A stretch of DNA of 64,000 nt from Bacillus sp. MYb209 (GCF_002975175.1 NZ_PCNZ01000001.1:452187-516186), one strand, 5' to 3'. Positions 28,656 to 40,002 are shown, counted from the first letter of the stretch. Notes: generated from the sequence alone by a model not told the origin. A program made the numbers and translations.

Positions 28656-30847
28656 TACGACGATTTTTTTCTTTTCTTTCGGAATGGTAACCACCAGTTC
28701 CAATCTCCAAACAATTTCATTAAACTTGGTACGAGCATAAGGCGAATAATTGTTGCATCAAGAAATATCGCTATCGCAACACCAATTCCCATTTGCTTTA
28801 CTGGTAAAATATCGGTGAAGGCAAATGCACCGGTAACAACAATCATAATTAAAGCAGCCGACGTAATGATACGACTTGTAGAGACAAGCCCTTCTAGCGT
28901 TGCTTTATCATTATCTTTCGTCTCCTCATATAGCTCGTGAATACGTGAAATAAGGAATACTTCATAATCCATACTAAGACCAAATACGAGACCAAAAATA
29001 AAGATTGGTAATACAAATAAAACTGAACTTTCCTCTAATCCGAAATGCCCACCTTCAAATAACCAAATTACAATTCCAATTGTTGCGCTTAAACTAAGTA
29101 CGTTCATAATAATCGCTTTAATTGGAATGAGTATAGAACGGAATGCGAATAATAAAATGACAAAGGTTGATCCAAATATAACAGACATACCAATTGCAAC
29201 TTTATCTTTAATTTCATCTTCTAACTCTTGCTGGAACGTTGTCATACCGCCCAAATAGTAAGTAACATCGTTTTCCTTATAATTCTTTTTGAAATCACGA
29301 ACCCATTGTTTTGCAGTTTCTGTACTTGGCTTCGTATCCAAAAAGACTTCCATTGTTGTTTTATTTCCTTTCGTATACGCTTCAAATACAGGAGCTATTT
29401 TCGCAGCTTCTGGCGACTGCAATATTCCAGCAACTTGATCTGCTTTCATTCCATTTAGCCCGTCATATACACTTTTCACCTTATATACTTGCTTATCATC
29501 TTTTAACTTTTGAACGACAGCTTCTATCTTTTGTAAACTTTCTTTTTCTGTTATATCTTTCTTCGTCTCTACTACTAATGTAACATCAGCGTGTGTTTGG
29601 ACAGTTTTATTAAAGGTTTCTTCATACTTCTCAAATGCAACTCTCGTATCACTCTTTTCAGGTAACGCTTCAACACCAGGAAACTGCAAGTTAGCTGTAC
29701 GTAGCGGTAATAAACAAATAACAATAAATGTTATAACAACAATAATCATGACGATTGGATGTTTCATTACAAACTGTGCAAATTTACGCCATACATTTGA
29801 TGGCGTAGGCGCCGCCTGATTCTTTTTCAATATCCTTTTACCAATTAGAGATAATAGCGCTGGAAGAAGTGTGAGCGAAAACAAAATGCTCATAATAACG
29901 ACAATCATCCCGCTAATGGCAACAGACTGAATATAGTCTATCTTAAAGAAAAATAAACCGGATAAACCGACGAATACACATAACCCTGAAAATACGATAG
30001 CACGCCCTGCCGTTTGATACGTAATCGCTATCGCTTCTTTCACGGTTCTCTTCGCAACTTCCTCTCGAAAACGATTTACAAATAACAGTGCGAAATCAAT
30101 TGATAATGCGAGCCCAATCATCGGCGCAACATTTAACACGAAAATAGACAGCTCTTTATCACTACCTATAAAATATAAAATCCCCATCGTACTAATGACA
30201 CTAAGCGCGCCATTTACAATCGGTAAAATAGAAGCAAGCAGACTACCAAATGAGAATAATAGTACGAGAAACGCAATAGGTAATCCAATCATCTCTGCTA
30301 CTTTTAAATCGTTTTGCGTTCTTTCATTAATCTCTTGATTAATTTTCGGATACCCTGTCGGTGTTACTTTTAGTACTGCACTACTTTCCTTCTCGATTTT
30401 GTCGGCGAATTGTAATGTCTTTTCCATTCGTTCTTTATTTGTTTTCCCGGAAAATAAAATCGTCGCATAACCGATATCATCTTGTAACATCTCTTTATTT
30501 TGCATTGGATGATGAAAAGATTCGTATGTTTCCTTCTCTTGAATTTGATTTATTATCCCCTCTATACGCTTTTGGAAATCCTCATACGAAGTATCCTTTT
30601 CCTTCTCAAAAACGAGTAAAAGTGTATCTTGAGACTGCTTAAAATCTTTATCTAAAATTTCTTTCGTCCTTTGATAATCCCCTTCTGTTTGGAAACCATC
30701 ACCACCCAATACTCCTGGAAGTTTTGGAGCAAAAGTACCGAGCACTATCGCAAGTAATAGTAATGCTACGATTACTGTATAACGAAATTGATACAGAAAA
30801 GTTCCTATCTTCCCCCACTTATCAATTTTATGTACATTTGTCTTCAC
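28655..30847 (-). CDS. MMPL/RND-family membrane exporter
   Basis: 730-aa transporter with the MMPL layout: TM1 near residues 18-38, a large extracytoplasmic loop, five helices (about 180-330) with SIDFALLFVNRFREE, a second single helix near 370, a second loop, and a second five-helix set with FGLSMDYEVFLISRIHE. Both sets carry the GLALSID/GLSMDYE acidic motifs used for proton coupling. Relatives such as B. subtilis YdfJ export lipids or drugs. Substrate unknown. It has no adjacent regulator. Confidence 0.88.
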   Translation of the reverse strand: MKTNVHKIDKWGKIGTFLYQFRYTVIVALLLLAIVLGTFAPKLPGVLGGDGFQTEGDYQRTKEILDKDFKQSQDTLLLVFEKEKDTSYEDFQKRIEGIINQIQEKETYESFHHPMQNKEMLQDDIGYATILFSGKTNKERMEKTLQFADKIEKESSAVLKVTPTGYPKINQEINERTQNDLKVAEMIGLPIAFLVLLFSFGSLLASILPIVNGALSVISTMGILYFIGSDKELSIFVLNVAPMIGLALSIDFALLFVNRFREEVAKRTVKEAIAITYQTAGRAIVFSGLCVFVGLSGLFFFKIDYIQSVAISGMIVVIMSILFSLTLLPALLSLIGKRILKKNQAAPTPSNVWRKFAQFVMKHPIVMIIVVITFIVICLLPLRTANLQFPGVEALPEKSDTRVAFEKYEETFNKTVQTHADVTLVVETKKDITEKESLQKIEAVVQKLKDDKQVYKVKSVYDGLNGMKADQVAGILQSPEAAKIAPVFEAYTKGNKTTMEVFLDTKPSTETAKQWVRDFKKNYKENDVTYYLGGMTTFQQELEDEIKDKVAIGMSVIFGSTFVILLFAFRSILIPIKAIIMNVLSLSATIGIVIWLFEGGHFGLEESSVLFVLPIFIFGLVFGLSMDYEVFLISRIHELYEETKDNDKATLEGLVSTSRIITSAALIMIVVTGAFAFTDILPVKQMGIGVAIAIFLDATIIRLMLVPSLMKLFGDWNWWLPFRKKRKKSS

Positions 30848-30910
30848 ACATTTTCACCTACTTTATATAATTCACTTATCATTTATACTGTATCACATCT
30901 CCCCATAAAC

Positions 30911-30958
30911 AAAAAACGTCTAGAAAAACTATAATACTAGTTTTTCTAGGCGTTTTTC
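30911..30958. terminator. Terminator of the PAP2 gene
   Basis: A long stem AAAAACG-CTAGAAAAACT / AGTTTTTCTAG-CGTTTTT with a single mismatch, followed by a T-rich tail. Confidence 0.85.
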
Positions 30959-31605
30959 TATCTCTCGTTATTAAGTCCCAATCTCTCGGTAAGTAAACGA
31001 TGACAATAAATTGCTATGATTAACAAAATGCCACCTGCGCAGTAACCTGCTAAAATATCGGTTGGATAATGTACATTTAAAATAACTCTACTTAATCCAA
31101 TCAATATAATTAATATGCCCATCGAAATCGTAATACCACATTTTCCAGCTATACTTTTCAAATTCGCAGCAATGATATAGGCAAGAAAACCGAATGTTAT
31201 GATAGATAGCATTGCATGTCCACTTGGGAAGCTATACCCAAGTGCGTCAAGTGCCTCATTTAATGATGGGCGGTCTCTTTTTGCAATTTCTTTTATTCCC
31301 TTATTAACAAGGTGTGTCGTTAATATAGCCATTGGATACACAATCATAGCAGCATAATAACGCTTTTTCCAAAAAACGAGCAAGCTTATAACTAGTGTCG
31401 TTATAACTCCAATTGCAGATCCTAACTTTGTAAAATATGTGAAGAATGTAATTGAGCTTTCTGTTTGTAATCCTTTTACCATCTCCCGGACATATGTATC
31501 CACTGCTGTAACTCCGCTTGCTTGTACTCTCCAAGCGATAATGCCGAATAAAGCAAGTAATAAAATCATACATATGAACTCATATCGATGTAACTTTTTC
31601 TTCAA
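30958..31605 (-). CDS. PAP2-family membrane phosphatase
   Basis: 215-aa polytopic lipid phosphatase of the undecaprenyl-diphosphate/phosphatidate class. The three active-site motifs are KEIAKRDRP (near residue 107), SFPSGHAM (near 129) and SRVILNVHYPTD (near 177) with catalytic His residues. Six membrane helices. It may recycle undecaprenyl diphosphate for cell-wall synthesis (YodM/BcrC-like), but substrate cannot be assigned. ATG start. Confidence 0.88.
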   Translation of the reverse strand: MKKKLHRYEFICMILLLALFGIIAWRVQASGVTAVDTYVREMVKGLQTESSITFFTYFTKLGSAIGVITTLVISLLVFWKKRYYAAMIVYPMAILTTHLVNKGIKEIAKRDRPSLNEALDALGYSFPSGHAMLSIITFGFLAYIIAANLKSIAGKCGITISMGILIILIGLSRVILNVHYPTDILAGYCAGGILLIIAIYCHRLLTERLGLNNER

Positions 31606-31624
31606 ACGATTTCCTCCTACTTAT

Positions 31625-31664
31625 GAAAAAATGCGATTTCTACTTTAGAAACCGCATTTTCTTA
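31625..31664 (-). terminator. Terminator of potABCD
   Basis: AAAATGCG-TTTCTA / TAGAAA-CGCATTTT stem after the potD stop. Confidence 0.85.
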
Positions 31665-31665
31665 C

Positions 31666-32715
31666 TTATTTACCTTTTGTTTTCAGCTCTGTCCAGTAGC
31701 GATCGTAGTCTTTTAACTTATCGTCTACATCAACAAGCCATTCTGTACGATCTAATTCTTCTTTTGTTAAGAAGATCATGTGATTATCACGATATTCTTT
31801 ACTATGAAGAGGATGAGCTTTTTCATTTGGATTACTATAACCAATTGACTCGTAGTTTTTCACACTTACTTTTTCATCTAATAAGTAGTTCATAAACTTC
31901 TCTGCAAGTTCTTTATGTTTTGCACCTTTTGGAATTGCTAACGTGTCAGCCCAAATTGTGCCGCCTTCTTTTGGTACAACGTATCCTACATCTTTATTGT
32001 CTTTCGCGATGAATGCTGCGTCTCCAGACCAAACTGTCCCGATCCACGCATCTTCGGTAATGAATTTTTGTTTAATGTTATCTGTATCGAATGCTAATAA
32101 GTTTGGAAGTAGCTTCTGTAAATCATTTGACGCTGTCTTTAACTGTGCATCCTCTTTCGTGCTATTAGAGAAACCGTTTTTCTTAAGTCCCATTCCTAAT
32201 ACTTCACGAGAATCGTTTAATAAAGTAACATGTCCTTTATATTTCTCGTTCCATAAATCATTCCAACTTGTAGGTGTTTCTTTCACATACTTTTTATTGT
32301 ATGCAATTCCTGTTACACCCCAAGTATATACTAAAGAATACTTATTCTCTGGATCAAACGCAGGTGTTTTGAAATTAGAAACAAGATTCTCGATATTCGG
32401 GATGTTCTTCTTATCTAAAGGCTCTAACAAGTCCATCTTCGCCATCGTTTTCACCATGTAATCAGACGGCTGAATCAAATCATATGTTGCGCCACCAGCT
32501 TGTAATTTCGCAAGCATTTCTTCATTACTTGCATATTTATCATAGTTAATTTTCACGTTATATTTCTTTTCAAAATCTCTTAAAACTTGCTCATCAAAAT
32601 TGTCAGCCCAGCTATAAATGTTTAATTCTTCTTTTTTCTCACCACAACCAGCAAGTACACCTGCAGCAAGACTGAAGCTAATTGCTATACCAGCTAATCT
32701 CTTCACTAATTTCAT
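31666..32715 (-). CDS. potD: Spermidine/putrescine-binding lipoprotein
   Basis: Captures polyamines outside the cell for the PotABC importer. 349 aa with a lipoprotein signal ending LAGC (residue 23). The mature N-terminus ELNIYSWADNFDEQVL is characteristic. Further family segments are LAKLQAGGATYDLIQPSDYMV, AYNKKYVKETPTSWNDLW and VWSGDAAFIAKDN. Last gene of potABCD, 38 bases after potC. Confidence 0.94.
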   Translation of the reverse strand: MKLVKRLAGIAISFSLAAGVLAGCGEKKEELNIYSWADNFDEQVLRDFEKKYNVKINYDKYASNEEMLAKLQAGGATYDLIQPSDYMVKTMAKMDLLEPLDKKNIPNIENLVSNFKTPAFDPENKYSLVYTWGVTGIAYNKKYVKETPTSWNDLWNEKYKGHVTLLNDSREVLGMGLKKNGFSNSTKEDAQLKTASNDLQKLLPNLLAFDTDNIKQKFITEDAWIGTVWSGDAAFIAKDNKDVGYVVPKEGGTIWADTLAIPKGAKHKELAEKFMNYLLDEKVSVKNYESIGYSNPNEKAHPLHSKEYRDNHMIFLTKEELDRTEWLVDVDDKLKDYDRYWTELKTKGK

Positions 32716-32753
32716 CGGTTTATTACCTCCTCGTTCTTTCTATATCATTCGTA

Positions 32754-33554
32754 TTATAAAGGCAGGTGTCCTCCAGAGTTCTCTTCACCGTCTGCACCTT
32801 TATTACGGAAAATTTCCGATAGCACCATTAATCCTACAATTACAACGATTAATATTGTAGAAAGAGCATTGATTTCAGGTGATACTCCGCGCTTAACCAT
32901 ACTATAAATGTATAATGGCAATGTTGTTGATCCTGGTCCTGATACGAAGAAACTAATTACAAAATCATCAATCGATAATGTAAATGTTAATAATGCGGCT
33001 GAAATAACTCCTGGTGCAATTGCTGGAAACGTTACATAACGAAACGTTTGCCACGGCGTTGCTCCTAAATCGTTTGCAGCCTCTTCTAAATCACGTCCCA
33101 TGCCAGAAAGGCGTGCCGCTAAAATAACAACAACAAATGAAATACTGAATGTAATGTGTGCAATAATAATTGTTGTTTTTCCAAGTTCCATACCTAATTG
33201 ACTAAATAGGATAAGTAAAGATAATCCCATTAAAATATCAGGAATTAAAATTGGTAAATATACAAGACCGTTAATGACCCCTTCAAAACGATATTTGTAA
33301 CGGTGTAATGCAATAGCAAAAATCACACCAAGAACTGTCGTCACAATTGTCGTTATAAGAGCAATCGTAATACTATTTACAAACGCATCAATAACATCTT
33401 GTTTTTGAAATAAATCTGTATACCAATGGAGTGTAAAGCCCTCCCATTCCGCATTAATGCGAGAATCGTTGAAGGAATATACCATTAAAACCATCATTGG
33501 AAAATACAAAAACAATAAGATTAACCAAGAATAAGAAACTAAAAACTTCTTCAT
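32754..33554 (-). CDS. potC: Spermidine/putrescine ABC permease
   Basis: 266 aa with six membrane helices. The EAA coupling loop AANDLGATPWQTFRYVTFPAIAPG (about residues 158-181; only parts needed to identify it) contacts PotA. Forms the channel with PotB. It starts six bases after the potB stop. ATG start. Confidence 0.94.
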   Translation of the reverse strand: MKKFLVSYSWLILLFLYFPMMVLMVYSFNDSRINAEWEGFTLHWYTDLFQKQDVIDAFVNSITIALITTIVTTVLGVIFAIALHRYKYRFEGVINGLVYLPILIPDILMGLSLLILFSQLGMELGKTTIIIAHITFSISFVVVILAARLSGMGRDLEEAANDLGATPWQTFRYVTFPAIAPGVISAALLTFTLSIDDFVISFFVSGPGSTTLPLYIYSMVKRGVSPEINALSTILIVVIVGLMVLSEIFRNKGADGEENSGGHLPL

Positions 33555-33560
33555 TTTTGC

Positions 33561-34409
33561 CTATTCCCCTCCGTTTCCATCATATTTATATACTTTCGTT
33601 GCACGATAATATAAGTAAATTAACAGAACAGAGAATAGAACAACAATCATAGATAACGCGGAACCAAACGGCCAGTCACGTGAGCCTAAGAATTGGTTTT
33701 GAATTACGTTTCCGATTAATGCTACTTTCGATCCACCCATAACGTCTGATACAACAAACATTCCGATAGAAGAAACGAATACTAAAATAGAACCAGTTGT
33801 AATCCCTGACATCGTCATCGGTACTGTTACATTCCAAAATGCCTTTACTGGTGTTGCTCCTAAATCATAAGCTGCCTCTAGCTTACGCTTATCAAGCTGC
33901 TCAATTGCTGCATACACTGGTAAAATCATAAATGGTAATAAAGAATATACCATTCCGAGTATTACAGAAGGTGTATTATATAGCAGATTTAAAGGTTCAC
34001 TAATAATACCTAGTTTCAATAGCAATGTGTTTACAAGTCCTTGTGAACGTAAAATAACAATCCATGCGTATGAACGAACAAGAAAGTTAATCCAGAACGG
34101 AATCGTTGCCAATAATAGAAGGATAGAACGATATTTACGATCAACAATTGTAATTGTATAGGCAAATGGATAACCGATTAATAAACATAGTACTGTAGTA
34201 ATAACAGCTATCTTCACTGTTTCCCATAACGTCCCCATATATAATGGATCAAACACACGCGCTATGTTATCTAATGTAAATTTCATCTCCACTGTCCCGT
34301 ATGCTCCGCGCTGCATGAAGGCAAATGCTAATACGAACAGAAGTGGAATTAGGAAGAAGAGTAACAGCCATACGACCGTAGGTAATGCGAGTAATTTCCC
34401 TTTCTTCAA
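33561..34409 (-). CDS. potB: Spermidine/putrescine ABC permease
   Basis: 282 aa, six membrane helices. The EAA loop includes [20 protein letters not shown]. The start is TTG at 34409, eight bases after GAGGTG. It overlaps the potA stop (TTGA), so potA and potB are translationally coupled. An in-frame upstream extension to 34439 overlaps potA further and carries an arginine-rich non-family sequence. Confidence 0.93.
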   Translation of the reverse strand: MKKGKLLALPTVVWLLLFFLIPLLFVLAFAFMQRGAYGTVEMKFTLDNIARVFDPLYMGTLWETVKIAVITTVLCLLIGYPFAYTITIVDRKYRSILLLLATIPFWINFLVRSYAWIVILRSQGLVNTLLLKLGIISEPLNLLYNTPSVILGMVYSLLPFMILPVYAAIEQLDKRKLEAAYDLGATPVKAFWNVTVPMTMSGITTGSILVFVSSIGMFVVSDVMGGSKVALIGNVIQNQFLGSRDWPFGSALSMIVVLFSVLLIYLYYRATKVYKYDGNGGE

Positions 34410-35389
34410 TTTAAGGTCACCTCGTCCTCTTGCTCCCAACCTACATATACATTATCCCCAGTGCTCCACTGCGTTGCTTCTTCAGCAGTTTGGTATGCCA
34501 TTAGTAATTCCGCTGTTTTCTCCTCACGTACATATAGCTTTTCCATATTTCCAACAAATTCAATATCTTCAATATGCCCAAGGTGGTATTCTTTTAAAAT
34601 TGGCTCTTCCACCGAGCGAACTTTTACATTTTCAGGGCGAACTGCTACGTAGTTTTCCCCATTTTTTACGATATTATTTTCACCTATGAACGTCGCAACA
34701 AACAATGTTTTCGGCTTATTGTAAATTTCTTTAGGCGTGCCGACTTGTTCGATATGCCCTTTATTCATAACGACAATACGATCACTCATACTCATCGCTT
34801 CTTCTTGATCGTGCGTTACATATATGAACGTAATTCCTAAATTACGTTGTAAGTTTTTCAATTCACGTTGCAAATCTTTTCTTAACTTAAAGTCAAGCGC
34901 TCCAAGTGGCTCATCTAATAGTAATACACGTGGGTTGTTTACAATTGCTCTTGCAATTGCTACACGCTGCTGCTGTCCACCAGAAAGCTTCGAAGGTTTA
35001 CGGTTACGGAACTCCAGTAACTGCGTTAAACGCATTGCCTCTTCCGCACGTTCTTTCTGTTCTGCCGCTGATACTTTTTGCATTTTCATACCGAAACAAA
35101 TATTTTTTTCAACATTCATATGTGGGAATAGTGCGTAATGTTGGAACACTAAATTCATATGACGCTTGTATGGCGGCAAATCGTTAATCTTTTCATCATC
35201 TAATAAAAGATTCCCTTTAGTTGGCGTTTCAAATCCTGCGATCATACGAAGTAAAGTCGTTTTCCCGCAACCACTCGGTCCTAAAATTGTTAAAAATTCT
35301 CCTTCTTTAATATCTAAAGAAAGAGGGGGGATAATCACTTGATTTCCAAAATGTTTTTCTACTGCTTCAACTTTAATAATCTTTTTCAT
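34406..35389 (-). CDS. potA: Spermidine/putrescine ABC ATPase
   Basis: 327-aa ATPase driving the PotBC channel. Walker [10 protein letters not shown] at 37-45, signature LSGGQQQR at 135-142, Walker B VLLLDEP at 155-161, switch His in [10 protein letters not shown]. The C-terminal TOBE-type regulatory domain (about 240-327) is shorter than in E. coli PotA. First gene of the operon. Transcription begins somewhere in 35390-35560. Confidence 0.95.
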   Translation of the reverse strand: MKKIIKVEAVEKHFGNQVIIPPLSLDIKEGEFLTILGPSGCGKTTLLRMIAGFETPTKGNLLLDDEKINDLPPYKRHMNLVFQHYALFPHMNVEKNICFGMKMQKVSAAEQKERAEEAMRLTQLLEFRNRKPSKLSGGQQQRVAIARAIVNNPRVLLLDEPLGALDFKLRKDLQRELKNLQRNLGITFIYVTHDQEEAMSMSDRIVVMNKGHIEQVGTPKEIYNKPKTLFVATFIGENNIVKNGENYVAVRPENVKVRSVEEPILKEYHLGHIEDIEFVGNMEKLYVREEKTAELLMAYQTAEEATQWSTGDNVYVGWEQEDEVTLN

Positions 35390-35559
35390 TTTCCCGTCCT
35401 ATCTACCTTAAATTTTAATTTTTATATTCATGAATAAATATTTATGTTCTATAGACTATTTTTTGTTTCGATCCAAACAAAAATGGTTGTTTAGCAGCGT
35501 TCTCTTCTATTCTTTATGTAGTATGTTTGATTCATTTTCGCATGATACATATGTCGAAC

Positions 35560-35594
35560 AGAAAAACCCCTTCAGTTGCGAAGGGGTTTTTATC
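35560..35594 (-). terminator. Terminator of the aldehyde dehydrogenase gene
   Basis: AAAAACCCCTTC / GAAGGGGTTTTT stem between the dehydrogenase stop and the potA promoter region. Confidence 0.88.
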
Positions 35595-35625
35595 ATACGG
35601 CTACGCCTACTGATAAACACCATCA

Positions 35626-36993
35626 TCATTTTAACAACTTTCGTATGAATTTTAAAGCACTTTTTGTAGAAGAGTAACGAATTTTCATATCGAATGCTGT
35701 AGATTGGGACAAAATGCTTTTATAATGGGAAAAAGTCCGAAAACTTTGTTCACCATGATAGCTGCCCAACCCACTACTTCCAACGCCCCCAAAAGGTAAA
35801 TATGGCGTTGCAAGGTGATATACGACATCATTTATACATCCTCCGCCATATGAAATATTACTCGTCACTTTCTCTTGCACTTTTCTATCTTCAGAAAATA
35901 CATATAGTGCTAACGGCTTTGGATGGTGCTGAATCGTTTCAATTACCTCTTCTATTTTGTCATATTCTATAATTGGTAAAATTGGTCCGAAAATTTCATC
36001 TTCCATAACAGTACTTTGCCATGTAACATTCGTTAACACTGTAGGCTCGATGTGTAATGTTTCTTTCGTATAATTCCCGCCAATCACAGGTTTACCATCT
36101 TGCAAAAATGTACATAAGCGTTCAAAATGACGCTCACTCACAATTCGTACGTAATTGTCATTTTGTAGAGCATCTTTTCCATATTGCTCTGCGATTTCAT
36201 GTCGTAATGCCTCGATTAACTGCTCTTTCACTGAAGAATGAACGTACATATAATCAGGCGCTACACACGTCTGCCCAGCATTCAAAAACTTGCCCCAAAC
36301 GATACGTCTTGCGGTTACATCTAGCTTTGCATCTTTATGTACAATACATGGGCTTTTCCCGCCAAGTTCTAACGTAAGAGGCGTTAATTTTTTTGCCGCT
36401 GCTTCCATCACAACTTTTCCGACGCCAACACTACCTGTAAAGAAAATATAGTCAAACGGTTCCTTTAAAAGTGCACTGCTTTCCTCAACACCGCCTTCTA
36501 CTACCGATACAAGCTCTTCTGGGAATAATTCTTCTAGCATTCTCGTAAGCACTTTTGAAACGTTTGGCGTTAACTCTGACGGCTTTAAAACGACTGTATT
36601 TCCGGCTGCCAATGCTCCTACGAGTGGTGCAATTGCTAATTGAAACGGATAGTTCCACGGTGCGATAATAAGCGTCACACCATACGGTTCTGGCACTACT
36701 TTCCCCTTCGATCCAAAATGAGTAAGAGCTGTGCGAACACGCTTTGGTTTACTCCAAGATGAAATATGCTTCATTTGAAAAGAAATCTCTTTTAGTACAT
36801 ATCCAATTTCTGTTGTAAATGATTCGTGAACTGATTTATTCAAATCTAATTTCAACGCTTGAAAAATCTCATCCTCAAAACGCTGAATTCCTTCATAAAG
36901 CTTCTTCAAATTATTCTTTCTCGTCTCTACACTTCTCGTATGTCCTTTATAAAAATATTCCTTTTGTTTATTTACAATAGAGGAAATACTCAT
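35626..36993 (-). CDS. NAD(P)-dependent aldehyde dehydrogenase (class 3-like)
   Basis: 455-aa aldehyde dehydrogenase that oxidises aliphatic or aromatic aldehydes to acids. Cofactor-binding NYPFQLAIAP and GSVGVGK (about 188-194), general base Glu209 in LELGGKSP, nucleophile Cys243 in NAGQTCVAPDY. Length and the missing N-terminal oligomerisation tail fit the short YwdH/class 3 group. The C-terminus is basic with a KFIRKLLK end that could associate with membranes. Monocistronic. Physiological substrate unknown. Confidence 0.9.
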   Translation of the reverse strand: MSISSIVNKQKEYFYKGHTRSVETRKNNLKKLYEGIQRFEDEIFQALKLDLNKSVHESFTTEIGYVLKEISFQMKHISSWSKPKRVRTALTHFGSKGKVVPEPYGVTLIIAPWNYPFQLAIAPLVGALAAGNTVVLKPSELTPNVSKVLTRMLEELFPEELVSVVEGGVEESSALLKEPFDYIFFTGSVGVGKVVMEAAAKKLTPLTLELGGKSPCIVHKDAKLDVTARRIVWGKFLNAGQTCVAPDYMYVHSSVKEQLIEALRHEIAEQYGKDALQNDNYVRIVSERHFERLCTFLQDGKPVIGGNYTKETLHIEPTVLTNVTWQSTVMEDEIFGPILPIIEYDKIEEVIETIQHHPKPLALYVFSEDRKVQEKVTSNISYGGGCINDVVYHLATPYLPFGGVGSSGLGSYHGEQSFRTFSHYKSILSQSTAFDMKIRYSSTKSALKFIRKLLK

Positions 36994-37015
36994 TCACTCA
37001 CCTTCTCCCACTATG

Positions 37016-37130
37016 TTTATCCCGCTATTAACGAGCAGTAAGACTCTCACCTCAAAATCCAGCGAATTCAAGGAAGTTAATAATCAGTGGGGATGGACAA
37101 AACCCCCACCGATTAAAGTTTCACTTTATA
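37016..37130 (+). repeat. Dispersed repeat, copy A (bcr-like)
   Basis: About 115 bases beginning TTTATCCCGCTATT and ending GATTAAAGTTTCACTTTATA. It shares AAGGAAGTTA, ATAATCAGTGGGG and ATGGACAA with copies at 41428-41540 and 61544-61679. It resembles the short intergenic bcr repeats of the B. cereus group; which numbered family is not certain. Confidence 0.75.
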
Positions 37131-37231
37131 CAATTCTTTCATTATTTATATAGACTTTATATGTAACAAATTTCTATTCGTAAAGTTACATTATATATGA
37201 CTTTTTACTTTATATAAAATTCATTGCTCAC

Positions 37232-37268
37232 AAAAAAACTACCGAAAGAAAATCTCTCGGTAGTTTTA
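37232..37268 (-). terminator. Terminator of inhA1
   Basis: AAAACTACCGA / TCGGTAGTTTT stem with A/T runs, right after the inhA1 stop. Confidence 0.88.
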
Positions 37269-37273
37269 CTGTA

Positions 37274-39661
37274 TTAACGATATAAACGAACAGCACCTGC
37301 AGAGTTATCATCAGCTTGTCCTACTACTTCAAACTTCAGACCAAGCTTCGGTAAAATACGTCCTGCATCTGGAATCTGCTCATTAATATACTTTTTAGAG
37401 TCATCAAACTTCGGTACTCCTGGTAATCCATCGTATACAAATGTTCCACGCGTTGGAGATACAACTTTCCAAGCTGGCGTTTTGTCAAATGAGAACGCCG
37501 AATCAGCAATTTGGAATCGCGTACTGCTTTTAAATGTTGGTTTGCCATTTAAAGTTCCTGCAATTGCTTCTGGATGAGAGTCAACTACTCCAAGGAAACC
37601 ATGTCCTGGATGTATACCAACCCAGTTATCTGTGTAAGCTGAATCCGCATACCATACAACCATACCAGTGTTATATACCGGACCGCGAGCAAATTTCAAT
37701 GCGTTATCTGAACCAGCATAGTTTCTCCACTCAACATAGTAGTTATGTTTTTTCTTCTCTGTTCCGTTAGATACAACGAAACCATCTAATTTAAATTGTG
37801 ATGTACCTTCTGCATCATCTGAGAATGCAACTTGACCATCTACTGTTAATGACGCATTATCAAGAGCGAATCCGTTTAACGCTAAACCACCATCAGTAAT
37901 GTAATCAAATGTTAATTTCACTTTCTTACCTTTGAACTGACTTAAATCATATGATTTATCAATCCATTTTCCATTTGTCGTAGCTGCATTTCCACTATTT
38001 GCTTTCTCACCAAGTCTTTCAATTAACGTTTGTTGACCGTCTTCTGTTACAGCGTGTACTTCAAGGAAATCGTACTCTGCTTCGATTTCATACAATGACT
38101 TGAAATCAAATTTCGCAGTCGTTGCATTTGTTAAATCGAACAGCGGTGTTTCCATCTTTGTATGAAGATCGTCACCTTTTGTGCTGTAGTAATACTGTTT
38201 ACCAAATGCAGGCTGAATTCCTTTTACATCTTTATCTGGTAAGTTAACACGAATCAGACCTGGACGATCTGACTTCGTAACACTTTGGTCTAAGTATGTT
38301 GCTAGACCGATACCTTTATTTAATTTCTCGTAATCTACCTCTACGATATTTGCCCAGTTACCACCTATTGTTTTTTGGAAAAACTCTTTATTTTGTGGTG
38401 ATAAACTCGTTGGTGTTGTTCCAGCAATTTTACCAGCCCAGCTACCGCCACTCATAATAGACCAAGCTTCAACCGGCTCACCATCACCGCTATATTGTGT
38501 ATCATACTCATCTGGAAGACCTAAATCATGGCCATATTCATGTGCGAATACACCAACCGCGCCATCTTCTGGTTCAATTGTGTAGTCGAATGCTGCCATC
38601 TTTCCGCCCCAATATGGAACTTTCGCTTGTGTACCTTCAATTGCGAATGGTTTTGGTCCAACTGTCCAGCGATGTGACCAAATTGCATCATCACCTAATT
38701 TACCACCGCCTGCTTCTTGTCCAACACCCGCATGAATAATCATTAAGTGATCGATTAAACCGTCCGGTTGATTTTGATTTCCATCACCATTTACATCGTA
38801 TTGATCGAACTGATCAAACTGTGATAAATCAAGTCCGCTATCTACAGCTGCTTTTAATGCATCTTTTACTAGATCACGTGGTCCTTTTGGTCCTTTATTA
38901 TCATGACCTGTACCAGCATCAGCACCATAATCAGCTGCTTTACCAGGAACCGTTAACCATTTTGTAACTGTTCCGTCCACTGTGTAGCTACCACCAGATT
39001 GCTCTTCGTAATATTGTTTAAACGTTTCGATTTTGCTTCCATCCTCTAACGCGAATGGCTCATTACCGAATAACATTTTTTCATAATGTTCTTTGTTAAA
39101 ATCGTTAGAATACATGTAGCCAGGCTCTTTATCGATATTGTTATGTTTAAAGTCAGCATACTCTACAAGTAAAACGAGTACTTTATCCTTTCGAACTTCA
39201 CCGTTATATTCTTTTTGCTTTGCTGGAGAAGTTGGTACTTTACCATTTAGACCGCCTTTAACTGGTCCTGCCGCAGCAGGTGTCCCTGTTGCAGGTTTAT
39301 CTAACTTTTCTTTCGTGTCTGCTTTCGCATCTTTCACTTTCTTTAAAAAGTCAGATGCATCTTTCGTAAGTTGGTCCCCACTTGCCGCTTCTTTCCCAGG
39401 ATTTTCACCCTTCTTTTTCTCTACATACTTTTCGACAGCTTTCTTTGTTTCTGTCCCTGAAGCAGATGAATCAATTACCCCACGTTTTTTTAGCGCATTT
39501 GCTAATCTCTCTTCTGGGATTAAGTGATCATCCACTGGGCTTGTAGCTGTCTTGTTTTCAGGCGTTTCAGCATATACAGACTGGCTTCCAGCACCAAACG
39601 ACAAGCCTAGAACAGCTGTCAAAGCAATTGATGATAACACTTTAAATGGTTTCTTTTTCAT
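37274..39661 (-). CDS. inhA1: Immune inhibitor A metalloprotease
   Basis: Secreted M6-family zinc protease of 795 aa that cleaves insect antibacterial peptides and host matrix proteins and is also found on the exosporium. Signal peptide 1-31 (AxA end VYAE). The propeptide runs to about 110. The zinc site [14 protein letters not shown] is near residue 372, with the family Met-turn SIMSGGSW further on. The C-terminal half carries VEG-type/carbohydrate-binding-like beta domains. The gene lies next to sinI-sinR, as InhA1 does, unlike paralogues InhA2/InhA3. Confidence 0.95.
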   Translation of the reverse strand: MKKKPFKVLSSIALTAVLGLSFGAGSQSVYAETPENKTATSPVDDHLIPEERLANALKKRGVIDSSASGTETKKAVEKYVEKKKGENPGKEAASGDQLTKDASDFLKKVKDAKADTKEKLDKPATGTPAAAGPVKGGLNGKVPTSPAKQKEYNGEVRKDKVLVLLVEYADFKHNNIDKEPGYMYSNDFNKEHYEKMLFGNEPFALEDGSKIETFKQYYEEQSGGSYTVDGTVTKWLTVPGKAADYGADAGTGHDNKGPKGPRDLVKDALKAAVDSGLDLSQFDQFDQYDVNGDGNQNQPDGLIDHLMIIHAGVGQEAGGGKLGDDAIWSHRWTVGPKPFAIEGTQAKVPYWGGKMAAFDYTIEPEDGAVGVFAHEYGHDLGLPDEYDTQYSGDGEPVEAWSIMSGGSWAGKIAGTTPTSLSPQNKEFFQKTIGGNWANIVEVDYEKLNKGIGLATYLDQSVTKSDRPGLIRVNLPDKDVKGIQPAFGKQYYYSTKGDDLHTKMETPLFDLTNATTAKFDFKSLYEIEAEYDFLEVHAVTEDGQQTLIERLGEKANSGNAATTNGKWIDKSYDLSQFKGKKVKLTFDYITDGGLALNGFALDNASLTVDGQVAFSDDAEGTSQFKLDGFVVSNGTEKKKHNYYVEWRNYAGSDNALKFARGPVYNTGMVVWYADSAYTDNWVGIHPGHGFLGVVDSHPEAIAGTLNGKPTFKSSTRFQIADSAFSFDKTPAWKVVSPTRGTFVYDGLPGVPKFDDSKKYINEQIPDAGRILPKLGLKFEVVGQADDNSAGAVRLYR

Positions 39662-40002
39662 CCCTTATTTCCTCCCCTAATATAAAATATGTATTACATA
39701 TTTTATATTATTAAAAATTCAATATATTTTCAATATTTAGTTATATTATGTAATCTTTTTAATATATTTGTAAAAATTTCATAGTTAGTATACGAATATA
39801 TCACAATTCAACAATGTTTTCTGAAAATATTGAAAATTTTTGGCGAAAACATTATAATTTCCATAGAGAGAATTTAATGGGGATTTTATCTTTGTTTCAT
39901 CTACACAATATTCGATAATTTGACACATAAAATATAAAATTTGGTTAATTATCGTCTACTATGTAGCAGCAATTATGACCAATAATTAGGGAGGAATTAC
40001 AT
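39662..40002. other. inhA1 / sinI divergent control region
   Basis: 341 very AT-rich bases hold the promoters of inhA1 (minus) and sinI (plus). On the inhA1 side, AATATAAAATATGTA-T-TACATATTTTATATT (39679-39709) is a perfect palindrome abutting the ribosome site GGGGAGGAAA. I could not fix -35/-10 elements with confidence. Confidence 0.6.
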
